From assembly GCF_023078275.1 (NCBI RefSeq), contig NC_062982.1, forward strand, positions 1,851,001-1,915,000: a stretch of 64,000 bases of DNA, given 5' to 3'. Of the stretch, positions 17,408 through 29,211 are shown piece after piece. Every line of letters begins with the position of its first letter. The stretch's first letter is position 1. The notes below the pieces were generated by a model. That model made no database searches and was not told the origin of the DNA. It saw nothing but the letters and a program-made list of their open reading frames with translations. Source of the DNA: Leguminivora glycinivorella. Taxonomy: Eukaryota > Arthropoda > Insecta > Lepidoptera > Tortricidae. A program made the position numbers and the translations under genes.

Positions 17408-18076
17408 GGGTTATCTGTGGCGCTGGTAAGTTTTGCTTCTGTTTTAACATACATGGGCTAATTTCTGATTTTTACATGTAAGTAAAAATGGGCATTTTCG
17501 CGTTTTATGCGTTTTATGTTTTTCCTACTCAGAATCACGAGCCCTTTCGATCTAGGACAAAAAACAAGGGACAAAAATGGTCCCGAAATTTTCTATTATA
17601 TTTCATACTTTCCACTTTGTAACCGCTGTACAAAGTGTTTGAAAAATGGTAACGAAGTGGAAAAATTAAATTTAGGACGCTTTTTTCTGCCTAGTACGAT
17701 CGATTCTGTGTAGGAAAAACTTTAAATTTACCTATTTTAGAAAAAAAAGTTTTGAATCTTTTTTCGCGAAAATGCCCATATCGTAGATAATAGGCTACTA
17801 GACTCATATCGAAATTGGCATAACAAATGATTGTCTTCTGTAGTATTTGAAAAAAAAAAAACAATATTTATAGATTTTGTGTGTTAAAATTGTATGATGA
17901 CTACGTATTTTCGACTAAAAAGGTGTGTAATTTTTTTTATTTTGGTCACCGAAACGCTGTCAGCGATGTAGTGACGTCATCGAATAGGAACTTTACTTCA
18001 TCAAAACAATCACTGATATAATGAACTTAATGCCTCATACTTAAAAGTCAGAAAATGGCAGTATGCTCATATGACC

Positions 18077-18195
18077 CGGCAACCTTCAAATCAAGAGTGA
18101 ACAGGCATCTTCTGGGCTAGCTTACTCCATCGTAGGCCACGTCTTTGCCTTTGGCTAGTCTGTGGCCAAGAGTAAGCCTATTTATAATTTAAAAA
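18077..18195 (+). mobile_element. LINE 3' end fragment
   Basis: Reads ACCTTCAAATCAAGAGTGAA (peptide TFKSRVNRHLLG then stop), GGCCACGTCTTTGCCTTTGG, then an A-rich tail. An inverted, internally deleted relative lies at 53262-53346. The peptide is typical of the extreme C-terminus of a Jockey/CR1-type reverse transcriptase. Confidence 0.6.
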
Positions 18196-18311
18196 AAATG
18201 TTGTTTTCTAATAGTATGACCTGATGCACAGATAATCTATAGATTAACATGACTGTGTTGTTTTCGCATGATTACGTAAAAGTATACTTACTTTAATAGT
18301 TATTTGTTATA

Positions 18312-18715
18312 CAAGGGGGCAAAGTTGTATTTTAATGCCGAGTGTGGAATTGAAAAACGAGCAAGTGAAAGGATTCTATAGTTGAACCACGAGCGAAGCG
18401 AGTGGTTCGAGAATAGAATCCTGAACTTGCGAGTTTTTTAACACACGAGAAGTAAAATACATTTGCACCCGAGTGTAACACAAAACTTTTCCCCTCACTA
18501 TAGCGAGGAAACTACAACGCAAAAAATGCGTTTATCAGTGCTTCCAGTAGTTCCACAGGTGGTAAATCATCTTTATTACTAGATTCACCTACTTTTATCA
18601 AGGTCTTTATTCAAGGTCAAATTACTTTACCCACTAGTGGATAAAATGCGTTTTTACCCGCTGGTATTAAAGGACAAAACGCGTGTTTCCGAGCTAGTGA
18701 GGGGAAAAAATATTT
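18312..18715. repeat. Paired palindromic repeat segments
   Basis: First palindrome: GAACCACGAGCGAAGCGAGT with arms extending to GTATTTTAATGCCGAGTGTG and CACCCGAGTGTAACAC. Second: TTTTCCCCTCACTATAGCG facing GAGCTAGTGAGGGGAAAA (about 18488 and 18690). Both are non-coding dispersed repeats. Confidence 0.55.
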
Positions 18716-18744
18716 TTTGCTGGACAGTACTTAATTATGTAAGA

Positions 18745-19066
18745 CCATAGATTAAATATAACAAGATCATACCATCCCATACATTAAAATGCGACCGCCT
18801 AAGACCGCGCTTACACTCCACCACACATAGATGGCGCCACAAAAAAATGTCTTGTAGCTTTCGATTATACTTGTAGATGGCGTTAAGTGTCACTTTTGAC
18901 ATAGATTTACGGTTCGGAATTGACATTGAATGCCAATCTACAAATAATCGGTGGCAACAAGGCATTTTTTGTGGCGCCATCTGTGTGTGGTGGAGTGTAA
19001 GCGCTTTCGTAGGCGGTCGCATTTTAATGTATGGGATGGTATGATCTTGTTATATTTAATTTATGG
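18745..19066. mobile_element. Foldback MITE, CCATAGATTAAATATA family, copy 1
   Basis: About 320 bp with arms of more than 100 bp. The left arm runs CCATAGATTAAATATAACAA, GCGACCGCCTAAGACCGCGC, CACACATAGATGGCGCCAC, and the right arm is its complement ending TATATTTAATTTATGG. The interior repeats AGATGGCGTTAAGTGTCAC. A possible TAAGA duplication flanks it. Confidence 0.8.
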
Positions 19067-19193
19067 TAAGACAGACTTTAAAAAAGAGCCAAGTAGCCTA
19101 TATCGAAAATAAATTCTTAATTCTTGATAATTTCATCCCATGTCTCGTGCGTTGAGTCTGTTGTCACAGAAAAAATAATCACTACTGACCCCC

Positions 19194-19338
19194 TAGCCGA
19201 ATGGCATTTCTCCGACGCCAAACGAAAACGAAACGTAGTCTGGCTCTGTCGCGCCAATACGCAAGAGCGATAGGGATAGATATCTACCAGCGTTTCGTTT
19301 CGTGAGCGTTTCGTGAGCGTTTGTGCCATTCGGCTACG
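19194..19338. mobile_element. Palindromic MITE, TAGCCGAATGG family, copy 2
   Basis: Starts TAGCCGAATGGCATTTCTCC and ends TTTGTGCCATTCGGCTACGC. The interior holds GTCTGGCTCTGTCGCGCCAA and ACGCAAGAGCGATAGG. Flanks ACCCCC and ACCCTG suggest a degraded 6-bp duplication. Confidence 0.75.
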
Positions 19339-19414
19339 CACCCTGGACTGACTGAGACTGTTTTACCGTTTGTACTAGATGGCGCTGCAAGGTGCCACAT
19401 ATTTGGTAACTGGA

Positions 19415-19735
19415 CCATAGACTAAATATAAGAAAATCATACCATCCGATACATTAAAATGCGACCGCCTAAGAACGCGCATACACTACACCACACATAG
19501 ATGGCGCCACAAAAAATGTCTTGTAGCTTTCGATTATACTTGTAGATGGCGTTAAGTGTCACTTTTGACATAGATTTATGGCTCGAAAGTGACACTTAAC
19601 GCCAATCTACAAATAATCGATGGCAACAAAGTATTTTTTTGTGGCGCCGTCTATGTGTGGTGTAGTGTATGCGCGTTCATAGGCGGTCGCATTTTAATGT
19701 ATGGGATGGTATGATCTTTTTATATTTAATCTATA
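19415..19735. mobile_element. Foldback MITE, CCATAGATTAAATATA family, copy 2
   Basis: Same order of blocks as copy 1 in the same orientation, about 350 bp downstream. CATACCATCC(C/G)ATACATT, the GCGACCGCC block and two AGATGGCG motifs per arm are recognisable, with scattered substitutions. The right end CTATAAATGG is less well preserved. Confidence 0.8.
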
Positions 19736-20129
19736 AATGGACTGTCAAAAGGTAACTGTGAAATGTGCAGTTGTAAATATAATTATGTAGTTATCTAATT
19801 GAGTTGTACAGTCGATATGTAGATTTTAGTAATGCATTGTTAGAAACATTTCGTAAGAAAACATACAAATGTAAATAGTCAATAGGAATAACTAAATAAA
19901 AGGCGAACAAATAAATTTACAGTTTTTACTTCTGCATTGCGAAACTAACCTTTTCCAACTCTATCCAAAGAAGATTACTTCCAAATTAAAAAGTTTTTAA
20001 AGGTGGATAGACTGAATATTTAATAGATTGTGCTTTTATATGAAAAGGTAAATTTATCTATTAACTCATTACCAATGTTTCCTAAACAGCTTTGCATTTA
20101 AATCATGTCATTTTATTTTTATCTTAACC

Positions 20130-20335
20130 TGTGTTCTAAGCCGATGGATCTGGGTTCGAATCTCGGTAAGGGAAATTATTTCTGTGATGAACAAATATTT
20201 TGCTACTGACTCACTGATCTTTTTTTATGTATTTAACCATTTGTTTGTTACGAGATCTGTCTACACCTACTCACAACACAAGCCTTATTTGAGCTTACCG
20301 TCGGGCTTAGTCAATGTGTAAGAATGTCCTATAAT
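20130..20335 (+). mobile_element. 5'-truncated tRNA-derived SINE
   Basis: Starts inside the tRNA-like head: TGGGTTCGAATCTCGGTAAG keeps box B, box A is absent. The body matches the SINE at 1327-1603 (ACTGACTCACTGATC, GCTTACCGTCGGGC, GTAAGAATGTCC). Confidence 0.7.
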
Positions 20336-20558
20336 CAGGGCCATCAGGGGTGGCTCACTTCGCGATTCTATCGCCGCACTATAAGTACATGTCGGCGGCC
20401 GCGAGTTCGCGGCGTCTTCAGTGGTGACTACCTTCGCGCGGTGCAATAAAATTCAATGTCCGCTGCTCGTGTGCGGTCCGTTTGTTGATGTAGGTAAGAA
20501 TTTTTGTGAACATCAAAGGAGTGAGCATTCTGTAGTTGTACTATTATAGGTACATATA

Positions 20559-21848
20559 CGAGGGCTGATTGGAAAGTTCGCGGCCTGACCATTAAAAAAA
20601 AAACTTAGTTTCTATTTCTGCCGTCATTTTGAACTGTCATTATTTAGTTGTCATCCCGCGAAATTTTAATTAAATGCAATATTTTAAAATAAGTTTTTCC
20701 TCTCATTTAAAAATACGTGTAAGCTTTTTCACAATGGACAATTTGGAGCAACGTGATGTAATTAAATATCTTCATAAAAAAGGATTGACTGCGAAACAAA
20801 TTTATGAAGATATGCAGTGTACGTTAGGGCAATCCGGTCCATCATATACGATGGTAAAAAAGTGGGCAGCTGAATTCAAGCGGGGACGAGTCAGTATCGC
20901 AGATGACCCTCGCTCCGGGAGGCCAACTACTGCGACCAATCCAAATAATGTGGCAACTGTATGCAAAATGGTAATCCAAGACCGACGGTTAAAAGTGAGA
21001 GAAATAGCCGACATCGTAGGCATCTCCTATGAAAAAACTCAAAACATTATAGTTAACGAATTAGGGTTTTCCAAGGTGTCGGCGAGATGGGTTCCAAAGC
21101 TCCTTTCAGTGGAACAAAAAATCACTCGTCTAACAATTTCACGCGACTGTCTAGACCTGTATGAAGCTGACCCTCAAGACTTTTTGGACAGATATGTTAC
21201 TATGGATGAGACATGGGTCTACCACTATACGCCCGAGACTAAACAGCAATCAAAACAGTGGGTTCGTGCTGGATCTCCGCCACCCAAAAAGGCAAAGGCC
21301 ATTTTGTCGGCAAATAAAGTTATGGCATCAGTGTTCTGGGACGCAAAGGGTGTAATAATGGTTGACTATCTCCAAAAAGGTACGACTATAAACTCGGACT
21401 ATTATTGCGAACTTTTACGTCGATTACGTCGACTTTGAAAGTAAAAAGACCTGGAGTGCTGACAAAGAAAGTTCTTTTCCACCAGGACAATGCACGCGTG
21501 CATACGTCACTAAAGTCAATGGCAGAAATTCATAATTGCGGGTTTGAATTATTGCCGCATCTGCCTTATTCACCCGATTTGGCACCATCGGACTTCCATT
21601 TATTTTCAAACTTAAAAAAAACACATGGGTGGTAAGAAATTTTTGACCAACGACGAGGTCCAAGCTGAAGTGGATACCTATTTTGAAGGCCTGGAGGATT
21701 TTTTTTTAAAAGTGGTATAATGGCTTTGGAATCCAGATGGAATAAGTGCAAAGACCTTAACGGGGACTACGTAGAGAAATAAAAATATTATAAAAAAACT
21801 TTGGTTTTGATTTCATATATAAGCCGCGAACTTTTCAATCAGCCCTCG
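20559..21848 (+). mobile_element. Mariner (D34D) transposon, complete ends, dead ORF
   Basis: 1290 bp flanked by TA (20557-20558 and 21849-21850). The inverted repeats are about 27 bp with one mismatch: CGAGGGCTGATTGGAAAGTT at the left against CGAGGGCTGATTGAAAAGTT read from the right. Size, TA target and encoded transposase all fit the mariner family. The arrangement is intact apart from frameshifts in the gene, so it could still be moved by a related active copy. Confidence 0.93.
20734..21720 (+). pseudogene. Mariner transposase, frameshifted
   Basis: The ATG (MDNLEQRDVIKYLHKKGLTA) opens a 234-codon frame. Mariner transposases are usually about 345 residues. An N-terminal paired-like helix-turn-helix DNA-binding region with DDPRSGRPTT comes first, followed by a WVPKLL motif (the family's usual WVPHEL) at about 119-124. 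The first catalytic Asp is in VTMDETW, residue 158. A frameshift near 21420-21438 moves the rest into the frame containing HQDNARVH (second Asp, 21486) and YSPDLAPSDFHLF. The third Asp lies 35 residues after the second, leaving 34 between, which is the D34D signature. A second shift near 21630 breaks the C-terminus again. All three catalytic residues survive, but no continuous protein can be made. Confidence 0.93.
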
Positions 21849-21850
21849 TA

Positions 21851-22764
21851 TTCTGTGCTATAAAATTTAATACGGTCATCTCTGTACTAAAATATTTGAA
21901 GACGGGTCTTTCAATAACTTGAAACAATGAGTGTCTTGTATTCGTAGTGGTGATTATGATGATGATGTATAACATTCTCAGCAAGGTTAATATGTTTAAA
22001 TAAAACTGCAAAATATTGCTTCAGTTGGACTAAAAAGTGTTTATTTGATAAAATACAACGAGCTTACTTTTTACAACATTTTACTTCTATTAATGTCAAA
22101 AAAACAAACAAAACCCTTAATACAATATTAATATACATAAATACGATGGTATCAACTTCAAACATAATCATAATGTAACTAACGTAAATGCAAAACTAGG
22201 CAAGATCATACGTAAAATACCTCTAAATAAAAGTACAATAACTAAAGATAACTATTATAAGATACACCAAGAAGGTCTAATGCAAAAATTTTCTATAGAT
22301 CACACTTACTTTTGACCTAAAAAAGGTTGAATTTTGTATTTAATACTGATATTATCATTTTGGAAGAACGTATACTAGAAAAACATATTTACAATTTATT
22401 TTATATGCCAACATTAATTTTATCGCCTGGATCGTGACCATATCGCCAACTGTTTCAAATTTTATAAACAGAAATCCATTGTCAAATAAAACTTAAATCT
22501 GGTTTTATACGGCTGTGTGTAAAAAGTTAGATCTTGTATTCTGGGATTGTCTATTTAAAATCAATTTCATATAGTCTATTTCGGTGTATTTGTAGTTATG
22601 TACGAAAATATACTCTATTGTGTAACATCGGACTGGAGCCGTGGGGGGTGCTTAGGCCATGTACATGGGAGCAGGTACTCAATTAATCATTCTCTTCTGT
22701 TCTACATATAAAACTTACGTATTTATTCTCACATGAACGACATTGAGAGTTGAGACGGCTTTTG
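21851..22764. other. AT-rich intergenic sequence
   Basis: No open frame or repeat that I can name. GGAGCCGTGGGGGGTGC at 22636 faces CCCCCCACAGCTCC at 24377, a weak inverted pair of uncertain meaning. Confidence 0.3.
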
Positions 22765-23613
22765 GTGAGCGTCAGGACCCCTGGACCACTACAGATATTT
22801 GATGTTTAGTACATACTAAAATTTAGTACCTATTTGATACTATTTGGTACCTGAGTACATATATTTGGTACCTCCACTGATATCGAAAAATCGAGCGAAT
22901 AAAGTGGCCAGACATTCTGACGTCAGGATGTCTGGACCATTTTTGGTTTACATAGTTCTAGACAACACTACTAATTGATATCTTAGTCAATATTTACTAC
23001 CTATTTGGTACCTGTCAAAATATTTTTTTCAATTTTTTTTGGCGTACTAGAAAAAAGTTATGATGGAATTTAAAGTTGTGAGCCCAGCCGTGGCGTTGAA
23101 GTATGTAGCGCATGTCAAAAGAATAGAGGCAAATCCGCCTGCCCTCCTGCGCGTCAAATTAAATAGGAATTTATTTTTAGGCACTCGCACATCATCTCTA
23201 CTGACTAGTGGCATTAATATTGTCGAAATATAAAAGTAACAAAACAGTGTCAAAACAGGCGCTACATACTTCAACGGCACGGCCGGGCTCACAACTTTAA
23301 AAAAAAAAAAAATCTGTCAATATATTTTTTTCAAAAAAATTTGAAAAAAATATATTGACAGGTACCAAATAGGTAGTAAATATTGACTAGGATATCAATT
23401 AGTAGTGTTGTCTAGAACTATGTAAACCAAAAATGGTCCAGACATTCTGACGTCAGAATGTCTGGCCACTTTATTCGCTCGATTTTTCGATATCAGTGGA
23501 GGTACCAAGGTTCATGTATGTACTCAGGTACCAAATAGTATCAAATAGGTACTAAATTTTAGTATGTACTAAACATCAAATATCTGTAGTGGTCCAGGGG
23601 TCCTGACGCTCAC
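22765..23613. mobile_element. Long-armed foldback transposon with a nested foldback
   Basis: 849 bp beginning GTGAGCGTCAGGACCCCTGG and ending in its complement, with arms of about 270 bp at over 90 percent identity by eye. Arm landmarks are ACTACAGATATTTGATG, TAAAGTGGCCAGACATTCTG and GGTACCTGTCAA. The 8-bp target duplication GGCTTTTG flanks it (22757-22764 and 23614-23621). The spacer contains a second, smaller palindrome. Superfamily unresolved; 8 bp would suit hAT. Confidence 0.9.
23072..23300. mobile_element. Nested palindromic MITE inside the foldback
   Basis: AAAGTTGTGAGCCCAGCCGT, then CGTTGAAGTATGTAGCGC at the left, is matched by the complement GCGCTACATACTTCAACGGC, then GGGCTCACAACTTT at the right. 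Arms are about 40 bp. The 150-bp centre is non-coding. It sits exactly in the spacer between the two long outer arms. Confidence 0.75.
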
Positions 23614-23621
23614 GGCTTTTG

Positions 23622-25140
23622 GCTTATTTAGATGGCAATAATGTTCTATCAGTTTACTCGTACTTGCAAATGTTTAGATGTTTGTTTTTTTATCGTTTAT
23701 TATATCGGCAATAAAATCAGGCAACTTCATCTATTATATTGATTCATCTATTTATATGAATTGGGATTTAAATGGTTTTCTTGTGGTACAACTTCGTTAA
23801 TTTGCTCAAATAAGATTTGCGATTCGTTTAACATTCTGTTATTGAGTGAGAAGCTTATTTCTATTATAATGGTATTTTTATTTCTATTGCAAGTCTATGT
23901 CAGTTGTCTTTCAAAGAATATAAACTATACTGCTTGTAATAGGGATGACGACTACATTAAAAAAATTGTATTCTGTTTAGTTCGTCAGTTAGATCTTCTA
24001 AAAATACTGAACACATATTTTTCGCTTTATCAAATTATTGAAAAAATACAAAGATACAGGTCATCAAAGTTCCGGAGTGGGGGCTTGTGACGTTACTTTT
24101 AGTTAAGAATTGTACCTAGGCGTGACGTCACGCAAAACTTCGAGACTTCACTGTACCGTCGTCATGTTTCGTTTACGAGAAAAAGAAAAAATATGTGTCC
24201 AAATTTTTTTTATGATCTAACTGACGGACTAAATAGTTTTTTTTAGTCGTCATCCCAATTGTAGGGAAGTTTTTCATCAAACAATCGTCGAGATAAATGC
24301 TATGTTTAATTCAGCAAATAATAAATATTGGAAGACTATAACTTATCCCATAGACAAATGTTTGCGATACTCGGACCCCCCACAGCTCCGGCTAATAACT
24401 CTGTAGAAACCTACAACAGTGTAAAATTACCAGTCTATTGTTGTATATTACAATAAATATGTACAATTAATGATATAACAGCACCCATTAATGAAACCAA
24501 TCTGCAGGTGCGCCGCCTATCCCGCTCCTGTATAAAAACAAACTATAATATATCACCGTTTTATTGTATAATCTATTGTATATATTGTATATTCTGTATA
24601 TCTATTGTTTATACTATTTCAGTATAATGAACTTTATTGTATTGCTTTTTAAATAAGTATTGTAGCAAAAATAAGCTTGATAGGCGACGCATCTTATGAC
24701 GTAAAACTGCATTCAATAAAATCTGTAAATACTCAATCCAGACTACAAGATCATTTATCTAATATGTTCATCTTTTATAAAAAATTCAACAACACTTATG
24801 TTACTGTGGAACTGTTTCAACAAGTCTATTGTGATAAGAAATCATTGTTTCCATCGTGAGCGGTCGGCGAGTGTGGCAGTGAGTACGTAGGTATCTAACG
24901 AACTAGTAGGCCGGTTGGCTACCAATTATTCGCACTATACTAGCAAATTAAATAATATACGCCAAATGTCAAGTGTATTGCACTGAACTGCACTAGCTGC
25001 AGGGTTTCCGAGGGAAATCGAGACAAATAAAGCTATACCGCCGCGCCGCTGACCATCAGCGCCGCGCCCATGGAAGACGTCAAAATAATTCGTAGCCAAC
25101 GTATTAGAAACTAAACGTTACAACTAGCCCCCGTCACCTC
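23622..25140. other. AT-rich sequence without recognisable genes
   Basis: Short open frames here (for example 23761-24090, plus) have AT-driven composition and no motif. A weak (TATTG)n-like tract lies at about 24560-24620. Nothing else seen. Confidence 0.3.
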
Positions 25141-27000
25141 TGGTACACGTGACGGGCTTACCGTAACGGGACTCATCGTAGAAAACATCAATTGATATGA
25201 TTAGAGTAAGAATTTTGGATTTATAAATTGATATTTCTACTTTGAATCAGTCACAAAATTGGAAACTACACGTGAGGAAATAATAAGTGCTAAATGTAAC
25301 CCCACTTGCCTGATTTTGATTATTTTAGTCCTTAAATTTAAGAGAAAATGTTTTTAAATACAAATTTAATCCGGTAAGTGGAGTTTTCGTATGCTGATTC
25401 CAAACATACAATATTTTGAATTACATTTACGTAAGCATATAAACCATTCGTACAATCAGACTTAAACTTAAGGGTCTTTGCCAATTACTTACGATTAAAA
25501 ATTTTAGACTGCAATGAGATCACAAATAAATGCATAAATCAAAAAGGAATTAGTCAAATGCTTTTGTCAAAGTCTTAACTTAACAGTTTTGTTACCAAGC
25601 TAGGCTGTGGATCAGAGCTATGGGAAAACATTGTATTACATACAATTGACACTGATATCAGTTTACACTCAGAGTATATAAAGACAATGCAATCTTATTC
25701 TCTCCTTTTTATCGTAACAATAAAAGTATACAAAATTAATTAAGTGGTAAAGTTACTCTTACATTAAAAGAGCGTAGAAGTTCAAGATCCGTTCGGATCG
25801 TTTGAAGAAACTTCTTTATATATCTACAGATAAGTAGTTATCATAGACATACGGAATTAAATAATATTTCGTTGATAAATACCACTAGATGGCGCTGCAT
25901 TAATATTTTTGTAATTAGTTGGTAGCGCCATCTATATTTCATGCTGTAAAATATTCTTCGATTCTGTGAATCTATGATAAGTAGTCTGTGACTTAGCGCA
26001 CATTTTTGTGGCTTAATTTGTATGGAATTTGATTCCATTAAAAGATGATAGAAAAGGCAAGAACCGAACTATCGCTAATGGGTACTAGTAAAGACATGCG
26101 ATTGTTATAGTGATGGTAATTGATTATAAATTATAAAACTAAAGAGTGGAGCAAAAGCTTGTGAGAAGAGTACGTTGGACGGCACGCTTACAATATACGG
26201 CATATCAATACTTCGGAATAAGATGGAAAGAACTGGTAAACTACGGTAAAATGTCGATCGACACAAAAACCTGTAAGCACTTAACAATAGTTAAGAAAAG
26301 CTAAACCGTGCTCTCTAAAAAATATTTTACAAATATTCGCGTACACAATAATTATGTATAGAACTAATACGATTAACGTTAGGTAAAAGTAATACATACT
26401 CGATAATTGAGCAAACTTAACAAAACATGAGCCAGACCAACAGAACAGGGCCAACTACCTACTCCGAACTAAACTGTGCCAATCCTAAGCAAGCTACGAA
26501 GATTTGGCTTTAACGAAATCAGTTTGAATTTGAAATTTGGAACACTGCCTGAGAATCGTCCAATGATATGTATTTACATCGACGCGCCACATCGTTCAGC
26601 GCGGGCGCAATGTTCCGCGATCGTACCAACGAAACCTGTCATCGCAGTACATAGCAATACGACACTTACTTTAAAACTATTTCACATTTACTTTTAATAA
26701 TATTGTTTGTAATAAATGTATAAAATATCATCTGTAATCTCTGTATACTTAATCACCTTTGTTTATATTTAAAAATTAAATCCATTTGTATCGGTATAAA
26801 AATCTAATAAGTATAAATCTGAGGTTATTCCACGGCTATGGCACTCTGTAGTATTGTTTGTATTCAAACTTTGTACGGGAGCCGGCGACCGCGCGCGCGA
26901 TACTTCTGTATAAAAATACTTATTAGCTATTATTGTTTAAGGCTTTAATACACTGTGACCTACAAAATATCGAAACTGAACCCTAGCGAACGGAGCGCGC
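25141..27000. other. Unique-looking sequence with one short palindrome
   Basis: At 25884-25937 CTAGATGGCGCTGC faces GTAGCGCCATCTAT across 25 bp, a minimal MITE-like hairpin. A GC-rich patch with CGGCGACCGCGCGCGCGATA is at 26882-26910. No gene recognised. Confidence 0.35.
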
Positions 27001-29211
27001 GCGCAGTCACGGGCTGGAGGATCACGTAATCTATAGCCGCACCACCACTTTGACATTGACATATCTGCTAACGTCTATATAACTGTTTGTATGCGGGGTG
27101 CATGAAAAGTAAACGCACACTAGCAAATATGGCAGTGAAAAAATGGCGGTAAGGCTACTGTGGCAAATCACTGTCACGGGTTTAATTTTCTTCGATAATG
27201 ATGTTTTTTAGTAAACCTCCGAAAGTTTGATAGGAAACTGAACGAGTAAACTAAATGCGAGACCGGCGCGGCAATGGCGCGACGCAACCTGTACAATCTA
27301 CGTCCCAGAGTCGTTTATAATGTTTTTAATTTCGAACCTTTATAGTTGAACATTGCAGTTGTTTTTGTCCCTTTTAAAAGGACATTCAATTGGGACTAAA
27401 GTTCGGGCGCCATTGTAGCGTTACAATTTTTTTGTAACTGTCCAATGGGTGATAATTCATCATAAAATTGACGTAACACACTAAACGTACCTAATGCATT
27501 CAATTTGTGAAGTGGTAAAATATAATAATGCGTCCAAATGTAATGTGACTCCCACAACTATTACAACTATATTAGTTAATAGGTACGTAACAGTTCATAT
27601 TATGCAGTAGGAAAACGAAACCATCACATATATCGTAACGTAAGCTATAGACAAACATAGAGGATAAAATGGGGGGGCGCGGAGACGGCCTGGTGGGCGG
27701 TTTAGAGTCTGCGCGACTGGGCCCGGGCCCGACAACGATATATCTCATATATCTCCTGTCACTACTAGGTACGGCTCGTCCGACTACTGACAAACTAAGG
27801 CTACCTGTTAGGTACTATCTTGGACGCGAAATAATCGAGGACGCATCTTTCAACACCAGAACATCTCCACCACCCCATAAATTCATATATATCTTTATTT
27901 TCCCTATTCTAAATATTTATTTCGCGATGAATGATCGAATTGCTTGGTAATTCGAGATAGTCTAAGCTAAAATTAGTAATAAGATTATTCTGGCATTCTC
28001 CGTCCCTCGGATCAAACTACGCAAAGCACTTGGCGACATCACACACGAACCCTAAATGGTAAAATTCGCTAATCTCACTCTTCGAATACGATCAAATCAG
28101 TCGAAAGCGGCAAAAGCCGCGGAAAAAAGACATAAGCACAATTTTGAATAACGACGGACACGTTTACGTCACATTAAAATTTCGACAATTCCAAATTGGA
28201 AACAAGTATACGTACAAATGAAGTATAATTTGGCAACTCTCTGTGGAGTCGCGCCGAACATCCGATCCCAGTTACGCTAACTGAGCGAGTACACTAACCT
28301 ACCTAGCTATCACAGTCCTCAGTCTGACCCTTTCCACTAAATGCATCTCAAATTGTCACATCGTTGAAAAAACTGGTAACAACCTAATCTAGGCCAACTA
28401 TAATAGAAGCTTGTAGAAAAGTTTAAAAGTACTACGTTATTTGGCACTATGTGTTACGAAGATATCGCAGTAGCTCTAGTTCATTAAATGCATTCATATA
28501 ATTTAACAGAAAATTTTGTATTTACTACAAAACAAAATGTCATGATGGCAAAAGGTAACCTACGTTTTTGGTTTCTTACTTATCTGTCGATGTTCCACTT
28601 CAAAAAGCTTCAGATTCCCCTAAAGTTATCCCCGAACTTACACGTTATCTAAATTTTAAGATATTTTGAGCATTTCGTTCCCTATATTTGCCAGATCATA
28701 TCCCTTAAAACTCGTAAATAAAATTAACTTAATAAGTCTACAAATAATGTAAAGTCATTACAAATAGGCACACGACGCCGAACCGACGACATTCATCGCG
28801 AAATATGCTCGTGGTAAAAGATTCTAACCTTAATTTAGATTTAAACGGAGACTTTTAAACGTCTAATCTCTGGTTGGATCCGTATATCGTGAACAATTCG
28901 AGCTCGAAGAATCACCGAGAAACCTAACTCTTACGTGGTAACTTAATATTACGGAGCAAAAACGCTATCTGTACTCGCTTTTCAACGGTAACACTATTCG
29001 TGAACATTATACTGTACACTGCGACTCGGAGAGTACAAGGGCATTATTTACAGATCGAAGCTCGTTTACAGCGATCTCGTAATGATGAGGCGCGGATGCG
29101 CTCGTATACTGTGCGGGGCGTGGCGCGGGCCTAGTAGAGGCGGTCGACGGCGTAGAGGTCGTGTGGAGCGTGCGGCTGCGGCTGCGGCGGCGGCCACCGC
29201 GGCGGGGCGGG
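27001..29211 (-). other. Candidate long 3' UTR / downstream flank of the zinc-finger gene
   Basis: Sequence downstream (minus strand) of the stop at 29212 is unusually free of repeats compared with the rest of the window. A minus-strand AATAAA (TTTATT at 27894-27899) is the first obvious polyadenylation signal candidate I see. Whether the transcript extends so far is inference. Confidence 0.3.
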
